DNA of 52,561 nt from an uncultured Prevotellaceae bacterium (GCA_900316475.1 ONDA01000022.1:1-52561), one strand, 5' to 3'. Numbered from the stretch's first letter, positions 23,100-33,068 are shown. Notes: generated from the letters alone by a model not told the origin. Made by a program: numbers and translations.

Positions 23100-24605
23100 A
23101 TGTTAAGTAATTACAGAAATCTGCATCTCGTTGATGCAGCCCGACAATTCCGCCATGAGCATAAGTATCATCCTTCGAACACGCTGAAGCGGTTCCTCAA
23201 GATTGCCACCGTGGTTCTTGTCACCTTGTTGCTCTGGAACATGCCGTCGGAGTGGTTCGGCATACAGAACCTGACGGTCATCCAGCAGCGTATCATCGCC
23301 ATCTTTGCCTTTGCCACACTGATGTGGATTCTGGAGATTGTGTCGTCATGGGCCACGTCGGTAGCCATCATCGTCATGATGTTGCTGTTTACGACGGATA
23401 GCGGCATCTTGCCGATGGTCAACGAGGAGGAGGTGGGCACGCTGCTCTCGTACAAAGGCGTGATGGCCACCTTTGCCGACCCTGTCATCATGCTGTTCAT
23501 CGGTGGCTTCGTCTTGGCCATCGCTGCCACGAAGACCGGACTCGATGCCCAGTTGGCCAAGGTGCTGCTGAAGCCGTTCGGTACGAGGAGCGAGATGGTG
23601 CTCCTGGGCTTTCTCTTGATTACGGGACTCTTCTCGATGTTCGTTTCCAACACCGCTACAGCCGCGATGATGCTGACGTTCCTCACGCCGGTGTTCCGCC
23701 AGCTGCCCCCCGAGGGCAAGGGCCGCACAGCCTTGGCAATGTCCATCCCCGTGGCTGCCAACCTCGGCGGTATGGGTACGCCTATCGGCACGCCGCCGAA
23801 CACGATAGCGCTGAAATACCTGAACGACCCCGAAGGCCTGAACCTCGGCCTGGGCTTCGGCCAGTGGATGATGTTTATGTTCCCCTTGGTGCTGGTACTG
23901 CTGTTTATCAGCTGGCGCATCCTGCTCAAGACGTTCCCCTTCACGCAGAAGACGATAGAGCTGAATATTGACGGTGGCATGAAGAAAGGTTTCCATTCCA
24001 ATGTAGTCATCGTGACGTTCTTCGTGACGGTGGCACTCTGGCTCTTGGACCGCGTGACGGGCATCAACTCCTACACCGTGGCCATGATCCCGTTTATGGT
24101 GTTCGCCCTGACGGGCGTCATCGACAAGCGCGACTTGGAGCAGATTAACTGGAGCGTCATCTGGATGGTGGCCGGCGGCTTTGCCCTCGGCTACGGCCTC
24201 AACAAGTCGGGACTGGCAGAGAACGCCGTCGAAAGCATTCCCTTCGGCGAGTTCTCGCCCCTGCTCATCTTGCTGCTGGGCGGTGCCATCTGCTACTTGC
24301 TGTCAAACTTCATCTCGAACTCGGCCACGGCAGCTCTGCTGATGCCTATCCTGGCCATCGTCTGCGGTGCTATGGGCGACAAGCTGGCTCCTATCGGCGG
24401 AACGCCCACAGTCCTCATCGGTGTGGCCATTGCTGCCTCGTCGGCTATGATTCTGCCCATCTCGACACCGCCGAACGCCCTGGCCTTCGCCACGGGTTTC
24501 GTGAAACAGAACGACATGGCGAAGATGGGCATCCTGATGGGTGTTATCTCGATGGTACTCGGCTTCGGCCTCGTCTACCTCATGGGTACCATCCACCTGA
24601 TATAA
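23100..24605 (+). CDS. DASS/SLC13-family anion transporter
   Basis: 501 residues, about 11 to 12 membrane segments. The inverted-repeat signature of the family is clear: SNTATAAMML near residue 185 and SNSATAALLM near residue 405, each followed by a TPPN segment (GTPIGTPPNTIALKYL; PISTPPNALAFATGF). These Ser-Asn-Thr motifs form the sodium and carboxylate sites in the VcINDY/CitT group. Substrate is probably a dicarboxylate such as succinate or malate, or sulfate; this cannot be decided here. It ends at a bidirectional terminator facing upp. Confidence 0.9.
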   Translation: MLSNYRNLHLVDAARQFRHEHKYHPSNTLKRFLKIATVVLVTLLLWNMPSEWFGIQNLTVIQQRIIAIFAFATLMWILEIVSSWATSVAIIVMMLLFTTDSGILPMVNEEEVGTLLSYKGVMATFADPVIMLFIGGFVLAIAATKTGLDAQLAKVLLKPFGTRSEMVLLGFLLITGLFSMFVSNTATAAMMLTFLTPVFRQLPPEGKGRTALAMSIPVAANLGGMGTPIGTPPNTIALKYLNDPEGLNLGLGFGQWMMFMFPLVLVLLFISWRILLKTFPFTQKTIELNIDGGMKKGFHSNVVIVTFFVTVALWLLDRVTGINSYTVAMIPFMVFALTGVIDKRDLEQINWSVIWMVAGGFALGYGLNKSGLAENAVESIPFGEFSPLLILLLGGAICYLLSNFISNSATAALLMPILAIVCGAMGDKLAPIGGTPTVLIGVAIAASSAMILPISTPPNALAFATGFVKQNDMAKMGILMGVISMVLGFGLVYLMGTIHLI

Positions 24606-24610
24606 GAAAA

Positions 24611-24638
24611 AAAGGCTCGCCACCATGGCGAGCCTTTT
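24611..24638. terminator. bidirectional terminator between transporter and upp
   Basis: AAAGGCTCGCCA-CCA-TGGCGAGCCTTT: 12-bp perfect stem with an A-run before and T-run after, suited to both convergent transcripts. Confidence 0.92.
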
Positions 24639-24678
24639 AATATGATACAAAAACAACAACAAACCGTTTCCTTAATGG

Positions 24679-25350
24679 TTAACTTTTAACGGCCTGCAGC
24701 TTCTCGCCGTAGCAGAGGTCGCCACAGTCGCCGAAGCCCGGAACGATGTATTTCTGCTCGTTCATACCCTGGTCGATGGCAGCACACCAGATGGTTGACC
24801 CTTCAGGCAGCGCCTGCTTGACCATCTCGATACCCTCGGGAGCCGCTATCACACAGCAGAGATGAATCTTCTTGGGCTTGCCCGTCTGTTGCAGGGCTTC
24901 GATGGCGGCTGCCAGACTGCCGCCAGTGGCCAGCATCGGGTCGACGATGACGAGCGTCTTGTTCTTAACGCTCTGTGTGGCAATGTATTCCGTGTGTACA
25001 CCTACTTCCGTGTGTTCCCGGTTGATATACATACGGAAAGCCGAGACGAAGCCGTTGTCGGCCTTGTCGAACACATTCAGGAACCCCTCGTGGAAAGGCA
25101 GCCCGGCTCGCAGTACGGTGGCAATCACCAGGTCTTCCTTCGGCAGGGCAATGTCGAGGGTTCCCAAAGGTGTGGTGATGGTCTTGGGCTTGTACTCCAA
25201 GGTCTTCGAGAGTTCGTAAGCCATCATCTCGCCAATGCGCTTGATGTTATGACGAAACAGAAGGCGGTTTTTCTGGTAACTCTTGTCGCGTAACTCTGAC
25301 ATATACTGATTCAGTATAGAGTTGGTCTTGCTAAAATCAATAACTTCCAT
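24679..25350 (-). CDS. upp: uracil phosphoribosyltransferase
   Basis: 223 residues. Transfers uracil to PRPP to give UMP (pyrimidine salvage). PRPP-binding loop VIVDPMLATGGSLAAAIE at about 135-152; the uracil-site region (IVPGFGDCGDLCYG) is near the C-terminus. The N-terminal extension (EVIDFSKTNSILNQYMSELR) is typical of Bacteroidales members. Divergent from pckA; a -7 box TAACTTTG lies at 25373-25380. Confidence 0.93.
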   Translation of the reverse strand: MEVIDFSKTNSILNQYMSELRDKSYQKNRLLFRHNIKRIGEMMAYELSKTLEYKPKTITTPLGTLDIALPKEDLVIATVLRAGLPFHEGFLNVFDKADNGFVSAFRMYINREHTEVGVHTEYIATQSVKNKTLVIVDPMLATGGSLAAAIEALQQTGKPKKIHLCCVIAAPEGIEMVKQALPEGSTIWCAAIDQGMNEQKYIVPGFGDCGDLCYGEKLQAVKS

Positions 25351-25372
25351 AATCTGTAAGTTTTAGTTGCTG

Positions 25373-25380
25373 CAAAGTTA
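25373..25380 (-). promoter_or_regulatory. -7 box of upp
   Basis: TAACTTTG on the minus strand, 22 nt before the ATG. No good -33 element. Confidence 0.55.
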
Positions 25381-25519
25381 CGGAATCTTATTTGTTTTTT
25401 GTTATCTCCAAATGACAAAAGTGTGAGGATTGGGGCGCTTTTTACTTTCTTTAACCTAAAAAGAATTGTGCGCGCGCAAAAAAAGCGCGTTTCTACGTTC
25501 TTAATTCTCAATTTATTTG

Positions 25520-25527
25520 TACCTTTG
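25520..25527 (+). promoter_or_regulatory. -7 box of pckA
   Basis: TACCTTTG, giving a leader of about 50 nt to the ATG at 25581. Upstream (25471-25489) lies a small CGCGC-A-rich-GCGCG hairpin. The -33 is not obvious. Confidence 0.6.
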
Positions 25528-25580
25528 CAGCGCGAAATCAAATAGGTATTTAAAAACTCATTAAATAATTCAAAAGTAAT

Positions 25581-27194
25581 ATGGCAAAGTTAGATTTGAC
25601 ACAGTATGGCATCACTGGTTCAACGGTGATAGCACACAATCCGTCGTATGAATTCCTCTTCGAGGAAGAGACAAAGGCTGGTCTGACCGGTTTCGACAAG
25701 GGTCAGAACACTGAGTTGAACGCTGTAAACGTGATGACTGGTATCTACACAGGCCGCTCACCTAAGGACAAGTACATCGTGAAGGATGCACAGAGCCAGG
25801 ACAAGGTGTGGTGGACTACCGAGGAGTACAAGAACGACAATCACCCCATGAGCGAAGAGGTCTGGGCTAAGGTTAAGGAGATTGCCATCAAGGAGCTTTC
25901 TGGCAAGAAACTTTATGTCGTCGACGCTTTCTGCGGCGCTAACGAAGCTACCCGTCTGGCCGTCCGCTTCATCGTGGAGGTGGCCTGGCAGGCTCACTTC
26001 GTGAAGAACATGTTCATCCAGCCCACCGCTGAGGAGCTGGAGAAGTTTGAGCCTAACTTCGTCATCTACAACGCTTCCAAGGCTAAGGTAGAGAATTACA
26101 AGGAGCTGGGCCTGAACTCAGAGACCTGCGTAGCCTTCAACACCACCAGCCGTGAGCAGTGCATCATCAACACTTGGTACGGCGGCGAGATGAAGAAGGG
26201 TATGTTCTCTATGCAGAACTACTATCTGCCCCTGCAGGGCATCGCTTCGATGCACTGCTCGGCCAACACCGATATGGAGGGCAAGAACACCGCTATCTTC
26301 TTCGGCCTCTCTGGCACTGGCAAGACCACACTGTCTACCGACCCGAAGCGCCTGCTTATCGGCGACGACGAGCACGGCTGGGACGACGAGGGCGTGTTCA
26401 ACCTTGAGGGCGGCTGCTATGCCAAGGTTATCAACCTCGACAAGGAGTCAGAACCCGACATCTACAACGCCATCCGCCGCGACGCCCTGCTGGAGAACGT
26501 CACCGTTGACGAGAACGGCAAGATTGACTTCGCCGACAAGAGCGTGACAGAGAACACACGCGTGAGCTATCCCATCAACCACATCGAGAAGATTGCCCAG
26601 AAGGTGAACGGCAAGAGCGCCGGTCCCGACGCACAGAACGTCATCTTCCTGTCGGCCGACGCCTTCGGCGTGCTGCCTCCCGTCAGCATCCTGACACCGG
26701 AGCAGACGAAGTACTACTTCCTCTCTGGTTTCACCGCTAAGCTGGCCGGTACAGAGCGCGGCATCACCGAGCCCACGCCTACCTTCAGCGCTTGCTTCGG
26801 CCAGGCTTTCCTCGAGCTGCACCCCACCAAGTATGCTGAGGAGCTGGTGAAGAAGATGGAGAAGAGCGGCGCCAAGGCTTACCTCGTGAACACCGGCTGG
26901 AACGGCACTGGCAAGCGTATCTCTATCAAGGATACACGCGGCATCATCGACGCTATCCTGGGCGGTGCCATCCTGAAGGCTCCCACGAAGAAGATTCCTT
27001 ACTTCAACTTCGAGGTGCCCACAGAGCTGGAGGGCGTAGCTACCAATATCCTTGATCCTCGCGACACCTACGCTGACGCTGCTCAGTGGGAGGAAAAGGC
27101 TAAAGACCTGGCTGCCCGCTTCATCAAGAACTTCAAGAAGTACGAGGGCAACGAGGCTGGTAAGGCACTCGTCGCTGCAGGACCGAAATTGTAA
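25581..27194 (+). CDS. pckA: phosphoenolpyruvate carboxykinase (ATP)
   Basis: 537 residues, full length. Interconverts oxaloacetate + ATP and PEP + CO2 + ADP; in Bacteroidales it commonly runs toward oxaloacetate on the succinate fermentation route. Kinase loop [12 protein letters not shown] at 242-253, then [30 protein letters not shown] near residue 58, and [20 protein letters not shown]. Codon use is strongly biased, as for a highly expressed gene. A palindrome spans the stop codon (27183-27200). Confidence 0.97.
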   Translation: MAKLDLTQYGITGSTVIAHNPSYEFLFEEETKAGLTGFDKGQNTELNAVNVMTGIYTGRSPKDKYIVKDAQSQDKVWWTTEEYKNDNHPMSEEVWAKVKEIAIKELSGKKLYVVDAFCGANEATRLAVRFIVEVAWQAHFVKNMFIQPTAEELEKFEPNFVIYNASKAKVENYKELGLNSETCVAFNTTSREQCIINTWYGGEMKKGMFSMQNYYLPLQGIASMHCSANTDMEGKNTAIFFGLSGTGKTTLSTDPKRLLIGDDEHGWDDEGVFNLEGGCYAKVINLDKESEPDIYNAIRRDALLENVTVDENGKIDFADKSVTENTRVSYPINHIEKIAQKVNGKSAGPDAQNVIFLSADAFGVLPPVSILTPEQTKYYFLSGFTAKLAGTERGITEPTPTFSACFGQAFLELHPTKYAEELVKKMEKSGAKAYLVNTGWNGTGKRISIKDTRGIIDAILGGAILKAPTKKIPYFNFEVPTELEGVATNILDPRDTYADAAQWEEKAKDLAARFIKNFKKYEGNEAGKALVAAGPKL

Positions 27195-27200
27195 TTTCGG
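27183..27200 (+). repeat. palindrome spanning the pckA stop codon
   Basis: CCGAAATT-GT-AATTTCGG: perfect 8-bp arms with the TAA stop (27192-27194) inside. A related GTCCGAAACTGTAAT segment occurs at 27241-27255. Confidence 0.6.
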
Positions 27201-27284
27201 GACGAAAGCAACTTCGCCCTTCGCAGGGCAAAGTCTGCTGGTCCGAAACTGTAATGTAAAAGGTAAATATAATAATGTAAGAAT

Positions 27285-27318
27285 GGGCTGCGCCGTGAGG
27301 CGCGGCCTGTTTTTTTTG
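27285..27318 (+). terminator. pckA terminator
   Basis: GGCTGCGCC-GTGA-GGCGCGGCC stem (one G-U pair) followed by TGTTTTTTTT. Confidence 0.88.
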
Positions 27319-27390
27319 ATGTAAGTCAAAAATGTCAGGGGCGGCAGCAAATTCTTCACGCTTCACGCTTCACTTTTCACTTCTTCTCAG

Positions 27391-27398
27391 TACCTTTG
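27391..27398 (+). promoter_or_regulatory. -7 box of the microprotein transcript
   Basis: TACCTTTG preceded by a CTTCAC-rich low-complexity tract with no clear -33. The predicted transcript starts near 27405, at a 6-bp hairpin (27404-27420). Confidence 0.6.
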
Positions 27399-27466
27399 CA
27401 CCAGCAATCGTGATGATTGCGTCGTTATTCATTAGGTTAGTAGTTAATAGATTTAAGGTAAAGATT

Positions 27467-27562
27467 ATGTTATTAGATTTTCAAACAACAGTAATGTTGG
27501 CGTCGGTGGCAGTGGCCACGGTGCTGAGTATTTTTACTCTTACACAGACAAACGTCAGATAG
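27467..27562 (+). CDS. 31-residue membrane microprotein
   Basis: ATG 27467, a purine-rich ribosome site (TAAGG) 8 nt upstream, then MLLDFQTTVMLASVAVATVL and SIFTLTQTNVR. Residues about 8-25 form one hydrophobic helix. It has its own -7 box, a leader hairpin at 27404-27420 (GCAATC-GTGAT-GATTGC) and its own terminator, so it forms a transcript of about 210 nt. Stand-alone expression and clean boundaries argue against chance. Function unknown; the RNA itself may matter as much as the peptide. Confidence 0.55.
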   Translation: MLLDFQTTVMLASVAVATVLSIFTLTQTNVR

Positions 27563-27576
27563 TCAACATTTCGTTG

Positions 27577-27617
27577 AAGGAGTGCGGAGTGAGCGATTCA
27601 TACCGCACTCTTTTTTT
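27577..27617 (+). terminator. terminator of the microprotein transcript
   Basis: GAGTGCGG (27580-27587) pairs with CCGCACTC (27603-27610), followed by seven T. Confidence 0.9.
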
Positions 27618-27712
27618 ATGAAAGAAAACTAAAACTAACTTAAAAACACGTATTTTATGGTTATTTTAAAGAATAATAAGGTGAAAATGGCCGTTATTTG
27701 CAGAAATGTGCG

Positions 27713-27720
27713 TAAATTTG
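27713..27720 (+). promoter_or_regulatory. -7 box of the 27747 lipoprotein gene
   Basis: TAAATTTG, 26 nt before the ATG at 27747. It shows that the longer in-frame start at 27657 is not used. Confidence 0.55.
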
Positions 27721-27746
27721 CACCCAAATTTGAATTTGCATATCCA

Positions 27747-28859
27747 ATGAAAAGAATTCTTCAGACATTCTGCGGGCTGTTCGTGCTGTCATTGGCGTTG
27801 ACTTCGTGTCTGGGATCTGACGACGACACGACGACCTACGACGATATGGTCATTAAGACCTTTAAGCTTGGCACGCTGAACCGTTACCTGCATACGAAGA
27901 CGAAAGACGGCAGGGATTCGGTGTACAAGGTGTCGTATTCGGCCAGCACCTATAAGATGAATATAGACCAGATCAACGATACTATCTACAATGCCGATTC
28001 GTTGGCAATAGGTACTGATATTGCGCATGTTATCTGCACCGTGACGACCAAGAACAACGGCGCCATTTTCCTGAAGTCAATGACCAGCGACTCGCTGTCG
28101 TACTTCAATTCCGGGTCGGACTCGGTCGACTTCACGAAGCCACGCATATTCCGCGTCTTCTCTACCGACGGCTCCGGCTATCGCGACTACAAGGTAAGCC
28201 TGACCGTGCGCCAGATGAAAAAAGACGTTTTCATGTGGACAACTGCCGACATCAGCGAATTCCCCGAAGACCACACCCATGACAACATACGCAAAGCGGC
28301 CGAAGCTGCCGGACTGACCTACTTGGGCTGCACTTACGTAGAAGCCTATGCCATGTCGCCTGACGGCTACCTGATGGAGTCGGAGGACCTTGGCGAGACA
28401 TGGAAGAAGGACCGTCTCGATAGCGACCATGCACTACTGCCCACTACCAGTCTGGCATTCGTGTCATGGGAACTCGACATCTTGACGGACTACGCCCTGC
28501 TGGTAGGCCAGAACCCGGCCCGTAGCAGTGCGATGACCCTGTGGCGCAAGTTAGCCGACTACGACATGGAGGGGCAATGGGTCTATATGCCTTGGGCTGA
28601 GGATAACCGCTATTACCTGCCCCGCATGGACTACGTAGCTCTGGCTTACTTTAAGGACATGGTGTTTGCCTTCGGTAGCGACCGCAACGTCTATGTGAGC
28701 CGCGACCAGGGTATCACCTGGAAGACCAGCTCCAACTACAGCTATCCCACGGACTTCAACGCCACTACCGGCTATCAGGTGGCCGTCAGTGATGACGACA
28801 CACTGTGGCTGAAAGACCCTGCCTCGGGCAAGGCCTGGCAAGGCATACTGTCGGAATGA
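27747..28859 (+). CDS. lipoprotein, DUF6242-like
   Basis: 370 residues from ATG 27747. Lipobox LALTSC followed by LGSDDDT, an acidic +2 to +6 run typical of surface-exposed Bacteroidetes lipoproteins. The N-terminal 150 residues look like an Ig-type domain; the C-terminal half has repeated short motifs with Trp and Asp (MSPDGYLMESEDLGETWKKD; VYVSRDQGITWKTSSNYSYP), a BNR/propeller-like pattern. DUF6242 is my best family guess. Its stop overlaps the next start (ATGA), so it heads the operon running to the OmpH genes. Confidence 0.65.
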   Translation: MKRILQTFCGLFVLSLALTSCLGSDDDTTTYDDMVIKTFKLGTLNRYLHTKTKDGRDSVYKVSYSASTYKMNIDQINDTIYNADSLAIGTDIAHVICTVTTKNNGAIFLKSMTSDSLSYFNSGSDSVDFTKPRIFRVFSTDGSGYRDYKVSLTVRQMKKDVFMWTTADISEFPEDHTHDNIRKAAEAAGLTYLGCTYVEAYAMSPDGYLMESEDLGETWKKDRLDSDHALLPTTSLAFVSWELDILTDYALLVGQNPARSSAMTLWRKLADYDMEGQWVYMPWAEDNRYYLPRMDYVALAYFKDMVFAFGSDRNVYVSRDQGITWKTSSNYSYPTDFNATTGYQVAVSDDDTLWLKDPASGKAWQGILSE

Positions 28860-29545
28860 TGCCTATGAGAAGCGCGCTGTTGGCTCTGCTCCTGCTGGCT
28901 GCTGCGACCACAGTGAGGGCCCAGGACGATCCGGAATACCGGATGGAGATCGGGGCGGGTGTCGGCCTGGTAAACTATCTGGGCGACTACAACGCCAATC
29001 TCTTCGGTAGCATGCAGCCAATGGGTACACTGACGGCGAAATACCGCAAGAATCCGCGTCTGGCCTGGGCGCTGTCTGTCAGCTACGGCCAGCTGAAGGG
29101 AGACCGGAAGGATGCCAATTCGTGGTTTCCCGAGCAAGACGCCCTGCCGGCAACGTTCAGCCACGGGCTGATAGATGCGGGTGTGCGGTTGGAGTACAAC
29201 TTCTGGGCTTACGGCACTGGCCGTGAATACCACGGAGCACGTCCCTTTGCGCCCTTCATCACCTTCGGACTGGGCGTCACGCATGTCAGTGCGTCGTCGG
29301 GCGTGTTCACAATGAATGTGCCGCTGGGACTGGGAATGAAATACAAGGTGGGCGAACGCCTGAACTTGGGCGTCATGTGGATGATGCACTTCACGGGAAG
29401 CGACAGTCTCGACGACGTGTCCGACCCCTACGGCATCAAGAGCAGCGGACTGTTCAAGAACACCGACTGCTACAGCACGCTGCAGCTGACGCTGACCTAC
29501 GATATATGGGCAAAATGTAAAACCTGTAACAATGACAGAGACTGA
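28856..29545 (+). CDS. outer-membrane protein, DUF6089-like beta-barrel
   Basis: 229 residues from ATG 28856, overlapping the previous stop by 4 nt. Signal peptide ends TTVRA, before Gln. The body has alternating strands of a small porin-like barrel ([75 protein letters not shown]). Its position just before uppS-bamA-ompH matches the conserved locus of Bacteroidales. It overlaps uppS by 14 nt. Confidence 0.78.
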   Translation: MMPMRSALLALLLLAAATTVRAQDDPEYRMEIGAGVGLVNYLGDYNANLFGSMQPMGTLTAKYRKNPRLAWALSVSYGQLKGDRKDANSWFPEQDALPATFSHGLIDAGVRLEYNFWAYGTGREYHGARPFAPFITFGLGVTHVSASSGVFTMNVPLGLGMKYKVGERLNLGVMWMMHFTGSDSLDDVSDPYGIKSSGLFKNTDCYSTLQLTLTYDIWAKCKTCNNDRD

Positions 29546-30299
29546 TTTCACATTGGATATGAAGCGTATCCCAGAGCACATCGCTATCATTATGGATGGC
29601 AACGGGCGCTGGGCAACGGAGCGTGGCAAGGACCGCAGCTACGGCCATCAGGCTGGCGTGGACACCGTGAGGCGCATCACCTCGGAATGTACCCGCTTAG
29701 GCGTGAAATATCTGACGCTATATACCTTCTCGACAGAGAACTGGAACCGCCCTGCCGACGAGGTGGCCGCCTTGATGGGGCTGATACTCACCTCGTTAGA
29801 GGACGAGATCTTCATGAAGAACAACGTGCGCTTCCGCGTCATCGGCGACCGCAGCCGTATTCCCGCCGAGGTCGACAAGAGACTCACGGAGACAGAGGAG
29901 CATACGGCGGCTAACAGCGCTATGACCATGATCGTGGCACTGAGCTACTCGTCGAAACTCGAACTGGTGCGCGCCACACAGCGCATAGCCCAAGAGGTGA
30001 AGGACGGACAGATGAGCGTTGACGACATTGACGAGAAGACGATTGACAGTCACCTGTGGACGAGCTTCATGCCCGACCCCGACCTGCTCATCCGTACGGG
30101 CGGAGAACTGCGCATCTCAAACTACCTGCTCTGGCAGATAGCTTACAGCGAGCTGTATTTCTGCGATACCTACTGGCCCGACTTCGACGAAGCCGCCCTG
30201 CATCAAGCCATTGCCAGCTACCAGCAGCGGCAGCGACGCTTCGGAAAGACAGAAGCACAGGTGGAGAGCGAAAGACCCACCCCCAGCCCCTCCCTGTAA
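29532..30299 (+). CDS. uppS: undecaprenyl diphosphate synthase (isoprenyl transferase)
   Basis: 255 residues. Makes the C55 lipid carrier for peptidoglycan and surface glycans. Signature segments: [33 protein letters not shown] and [20 protein letters not shown] with [10 protein letters not shown]. The last residues (RPTPSPSL) and the stop are encoded by the left arm of a palindromic repeat (30273-30310), so the native C-terminus has been replaced or extended. Catalytic residues are all upstream, so activity should be kept. Confidence 0.95.
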   Translation: MTETDFTLDMKRIPEHIAIIMDGNGRWATERGKDRSYGHQAGVDTVRRITSECTRLGVKYLTLYTFSTENWNRPADEVAALMGLILTSLEDEIFMKNNVRFRVIGDRSRIPAEVDKRLTETEEHTAANSAMTMIVALSYSSKLELVRATQRIAQEVKDGQMSVDDIDEKTIDSHLWTSFMPDPDLLIRTGGELRISNYLLWQIAYSELYFCDTYWPDFDEAALHQAIASYQQRQRRFGKTEAQVESERPTPSPSL

Positions 30300-30416
30300 A
30301 GGAGGGGAGTAATTACTCTATAGCGACATATAGAAACATGATGAAATATAACATATTAAAAACTGTAGACAGACTATTCACTCCCCTCCATACAGGGAGG
30401 GGCAGGGGGTGGGTCT
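30273..30416. repeat. paired palindromic repeat spanning the uppS/bamA junction
   Basis: Left arm 30273-30310 and right arm 30380-30416 are near-perfect inverted copies (AGACCCACCCCCAGCCCCTC and onward). Each arm has its own hairpin (CCCCTCC-N7-GGAGGGG). About 70 bp between them hold the start of bamA. Confidence 0.85.
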
Positions 30417-33067
30417 CTCTGTTGCTTTTTATCTTATTACCCTTTGGTGGCTTTGCCCAGGAGAAGATTGTCAATCCCGACATCTCGTATGCCGGCACGC
30501 CACGCTCCTGCGAGATTGGCGGACTGGCCGTCAAGGGTGTCGAGGGCTATGAGGACTATGTGCTGACAAGCCTGTCGGGCTTGTCGGTGGGTCAGCAGAT
30601 AGAGGTGCCGGGCCAGGAGATTACCGAGGCCGTGAAGCGCTATTGGAAGCACGGACTGTTCTCGAAGGTGCAGATCACGGCCGACTCACTGGTAGGCTCG
30701 AAGATTTACCTGTGCATCCACCTGGCTCTGCGACCACGCGTGAGCACCATCAACTACTACGGCCTGAAGAAGTCGGAACGCGAGGACATGGAGGCCAAAC
30801 TCGGTATCATGAAGGGCAGTCAGATAACACCCAATATGATTGACCGTGCCAAGATCCTGGCCAAGAAATACTTCGACGAGAAGGGCTATAAGAACGCAGA
30901 GATAGATATCATGCAGCGCGACGACGTGACGGGGGGCAAGAATCAAATCATTCTCGACGTCACGGTCGACAAGAAGTCGAAGATGAAGGTGCGCCACATC
31001 ATCTTCGACGGCAACGAGAAACTGGGTGACTCGAAGATTAAGGGTACGCTCTTCAGCAAGGGCGCCTTCGGCAAGATTCACGAGGCTGGCAAACTCTCGC
31101 AGATGTTCAAGGCGAAGAAGTTCACCGACGAGCGCTATCGCGAGGCTAAGGAGGCCCTGGTAGACAAATATAACGAACTGGGCTATCGCGACATGTCCAT
31201 CATCGAAGACTCCGTCTGGAACCACGACGAGAAGCACGTCAACATCTACGTCAAGGTAGAGGAAGGACAGAAATATTATCTGCGTAACGTGACATGGGTG
31301 GGCAACACCATCATTGCTACCGACCAGCTGAACCGCCTCCTCGGTATGAAGAAAGGCGACGTCTACAACCAGCGACTGCTGCAGAAACGACTGAGCGAGG
31401 ACGAGGATGCCGTAGGCAATTTCTATTGGAACAATGGTTACCTCTTCTATAACCTGCAGCCAACGGAGGTGAACATCGTCGGCGACAGCATCGATCTCGA
31501 GATGCGTATCTTCGAGGGAACGCAGGCGCACCTGAGCCACGTCCGCATCTATGGTAACGACCGTCTCTATGAGGAGGTGGTGCGCCGTGAGTTGCGTACA
31601 AAGCCTGGCGACCTCTTCTCGAAGGAGGCCCTGCAGCGCTCGGCACGTGATATTGCCTCGATGGGACATTTCGACCCGGAGAGTGTCAATCCCGACGTGA
31701 AGCCTAACTATGATGACGGCACCGTCGACATCAACTGGAACCTGCAGCAGAAGTCGAACGACCAGATAGAATTCTCCTTAGGCTGGGGACAGACGGGCGT
31801 CATCGGACGTATCGGTCTGAAGCTGAACAACTTCTCCATGCGTAACCTCTTTGGCAAGAATAAGATGCACCGTGGCATCATGCCTATCGGCGACGGCGAG
31901 CAGCTGGGCATCAACTTCCAGACTAACGGCTCATACTATAGCCAGATTTCTACCAGCTATTCTACAGGATGGTTTGGCAACAAGCGCCCCAACTCGTTCA
32001 GCGTCAGCCTGTTCTACTCCAAACAGTCTGACATCTCCAGCTACTACCGCAACAACAGCCTCTATAACAGCCTCTACAGCTATGGCTACGGCTACGGTTA
32101 CGGTACGTATAACAACTACGCCTACAACTACGAGTCGATGCTCGACGACGATAAGAACATCAAGATGTTCGGTGCCAGCATCGGATGGGGCAAGCGCCTG
32201 CGCTGGCCCGACGACTACTTCCAGTTCATGGCCACCGTGGGCTACACACGCTATATGCTGCGCGACTGGAACTACTTCTATGTCTCCAACGGTAACTGTA
32301 ACAACCTCAACCTCGGACTGACACTGTCGCGTACGTCGACCGACAACCAGCTCTTCCCGCGCAAAGGCTCGGAGTTCCTGCTCTCACTGACGGTGACGCC
32401 GCCATGGTCGCTCTTCGACGGCAAGGATTATGCCAAACTGGCGCTCAACTCCACGTCGGCAACCTATGAGAAGGAACTGCAGGATATGTACCGCTGGATA
32501 GAATACCACAAGTGGAAGTTCAAGAGCCGTACCTTCACGGCACTGACCGGCGGACAGAAGTGCTTCGTGCTGATGACACGCGTAGAACTGGGCATCCTCG
32601 GCTCGTTCAACAGCGACAAGAAGTCGCCCTTCGAGACGTTCTATGTGGGTGGCGACGGCATGAGCGGCTACAGCTACAGCTATGCTGAGGAGACCGTCGG
32701 ACTGCGTGGCTACGAGAACGGCTCCATCTCTACCTCGGCGGCCTATACCGAGACAACGGGACGACGCACGTCGAACAACGCCTACGCCTACGACCGCTTC
32801 ACACTGGAGCTGCGCTACCCCTTGATGCTGGGCAACACCACCATCTACGGACTCGGATTCCTTGAGGGCGGTAATGCCTGGGCCGATGTGAAGAAGATTA
32901 ATCCCTTCAACCTGAAGAAGTCGGCAGGTCTCGGTGTACGCATCTTCCTGCCAATGGTCGGCCTCATGGGTATCGACTGGGCATACGGCTTCGACAATGT
33001 CTACACCAGCGGCGGTTGGAGCAAGGGCGGCAGCCAGTTCCACTTCGTACTCGGACAGGAGTTCTGA
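30338..33067 (+). CDS. bamA: outer-membrane protein assembly factor BamA
   Basis: 909 residues from ATG 30338 (a second ATG follows at once). Inserts beta-barrel proteins in the outer membrane. The signal peptide is long: its n-region contains TPLHTGRGRGWVS, encoded by the right arm of the palindromic repeat, then LLLFILLPFGGFA with cleavage before Gln. Five POTRA domains follow to about residue 480 (VSTINYYGLKKSEREDMEAK; VRHIIFDGNEKLGDSKIKGT; LRNVTWVGNTIIATDQLNRL), then the 16-strand barrel ending in Phe (FHFVLGQEF). A Tyr/Gly repeat (SYGYGYGYGTY) sits in one loop. The frame also continues upstream but only as a shadow of uppS. Confidence 0.95.
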   Translation: MMKYNILKTVDRLFTPLHTGRGRGWVSLLLFILLPFGGFAQEKIVNPDISYAGTPRSCEIGGLAVKGVEGYEDYVLTSLSGLSVGQQIEVPGQEITEAVKRYWKHGLFSKVQITADSLVGSKIYLCIHLALRPRVSTINYYGLKKSEREDMEAKLGIMKGSQITPNMIDRAKILAKKYFDEKGYKNAEIDIMQRDDVTGGKNQIILDVTVDKKSKMKVRHIIFDGNEKLGDSKIKGTLFSKGAFGKIHEAGKLSQMFKAKKFTDERYREAKEALVDKYNELGYRDMSIIEDSVWNHDEKHVNIYVKVEEGQKYYLRNVTWVGNTIIATDQLNRLLGMKKGDVYNQRLLQKRLSEDEDAVGNFYWNNGYLFYNLQPTEVNIVGDSIDLEMRIFEGTQAHLSHVRIYGNDRLYEEVVRRELRTKPGDLFSKEALQRSARDIASMGHFDPESVNPDVKPNYDDGTVDINWNLQQKSNDQIEFSLGWGQTGVIGRIGLKLNNFSMRNLFGKNKMHRGIMPIGDGEQLGINFQTNGSYYSQISTSYSTGWFGNKRPNSFSVSLFYSKQSDISSYYRNNSLYNSLYSYGYGYGYGTYNNYAYNYESMLDDDKNIKMFGASIGWGKRLRWPDDYFQFMATVGYTRYMLRDWNYFYVSNGNCNNLNLGLTLSRTSTDNQLFPRKGSEFLLSLTVTPPWSLFDGKDYAKLALNSTSATYEKELQDMYRWIEYHKWKFKSRTFTALTGGQKCFVLMTRVELGILGSFNSDKKSPFETFYVGGDGMSGYSYSYAEETVGLRGYENGSISTSAAYTETTGRRTSNNAYAYDRFTLELRYPLMLGNTTIYGLGFLEGGNAWADVKKINPFNLKKSAGLGVRIFLPMVGLMGIDWAYGFDNVYTSGGWSKGGSQFHFVLGQEF

Positions 33068-33068
33068 G

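Noticed and set aside
30686-31669. 327-codon minus-strand frame inside bamA
   Set aside because: Shadow frame with Leu/Val-biased translation typical of antisense of GC-rich genes; no promoter or ribosome site.
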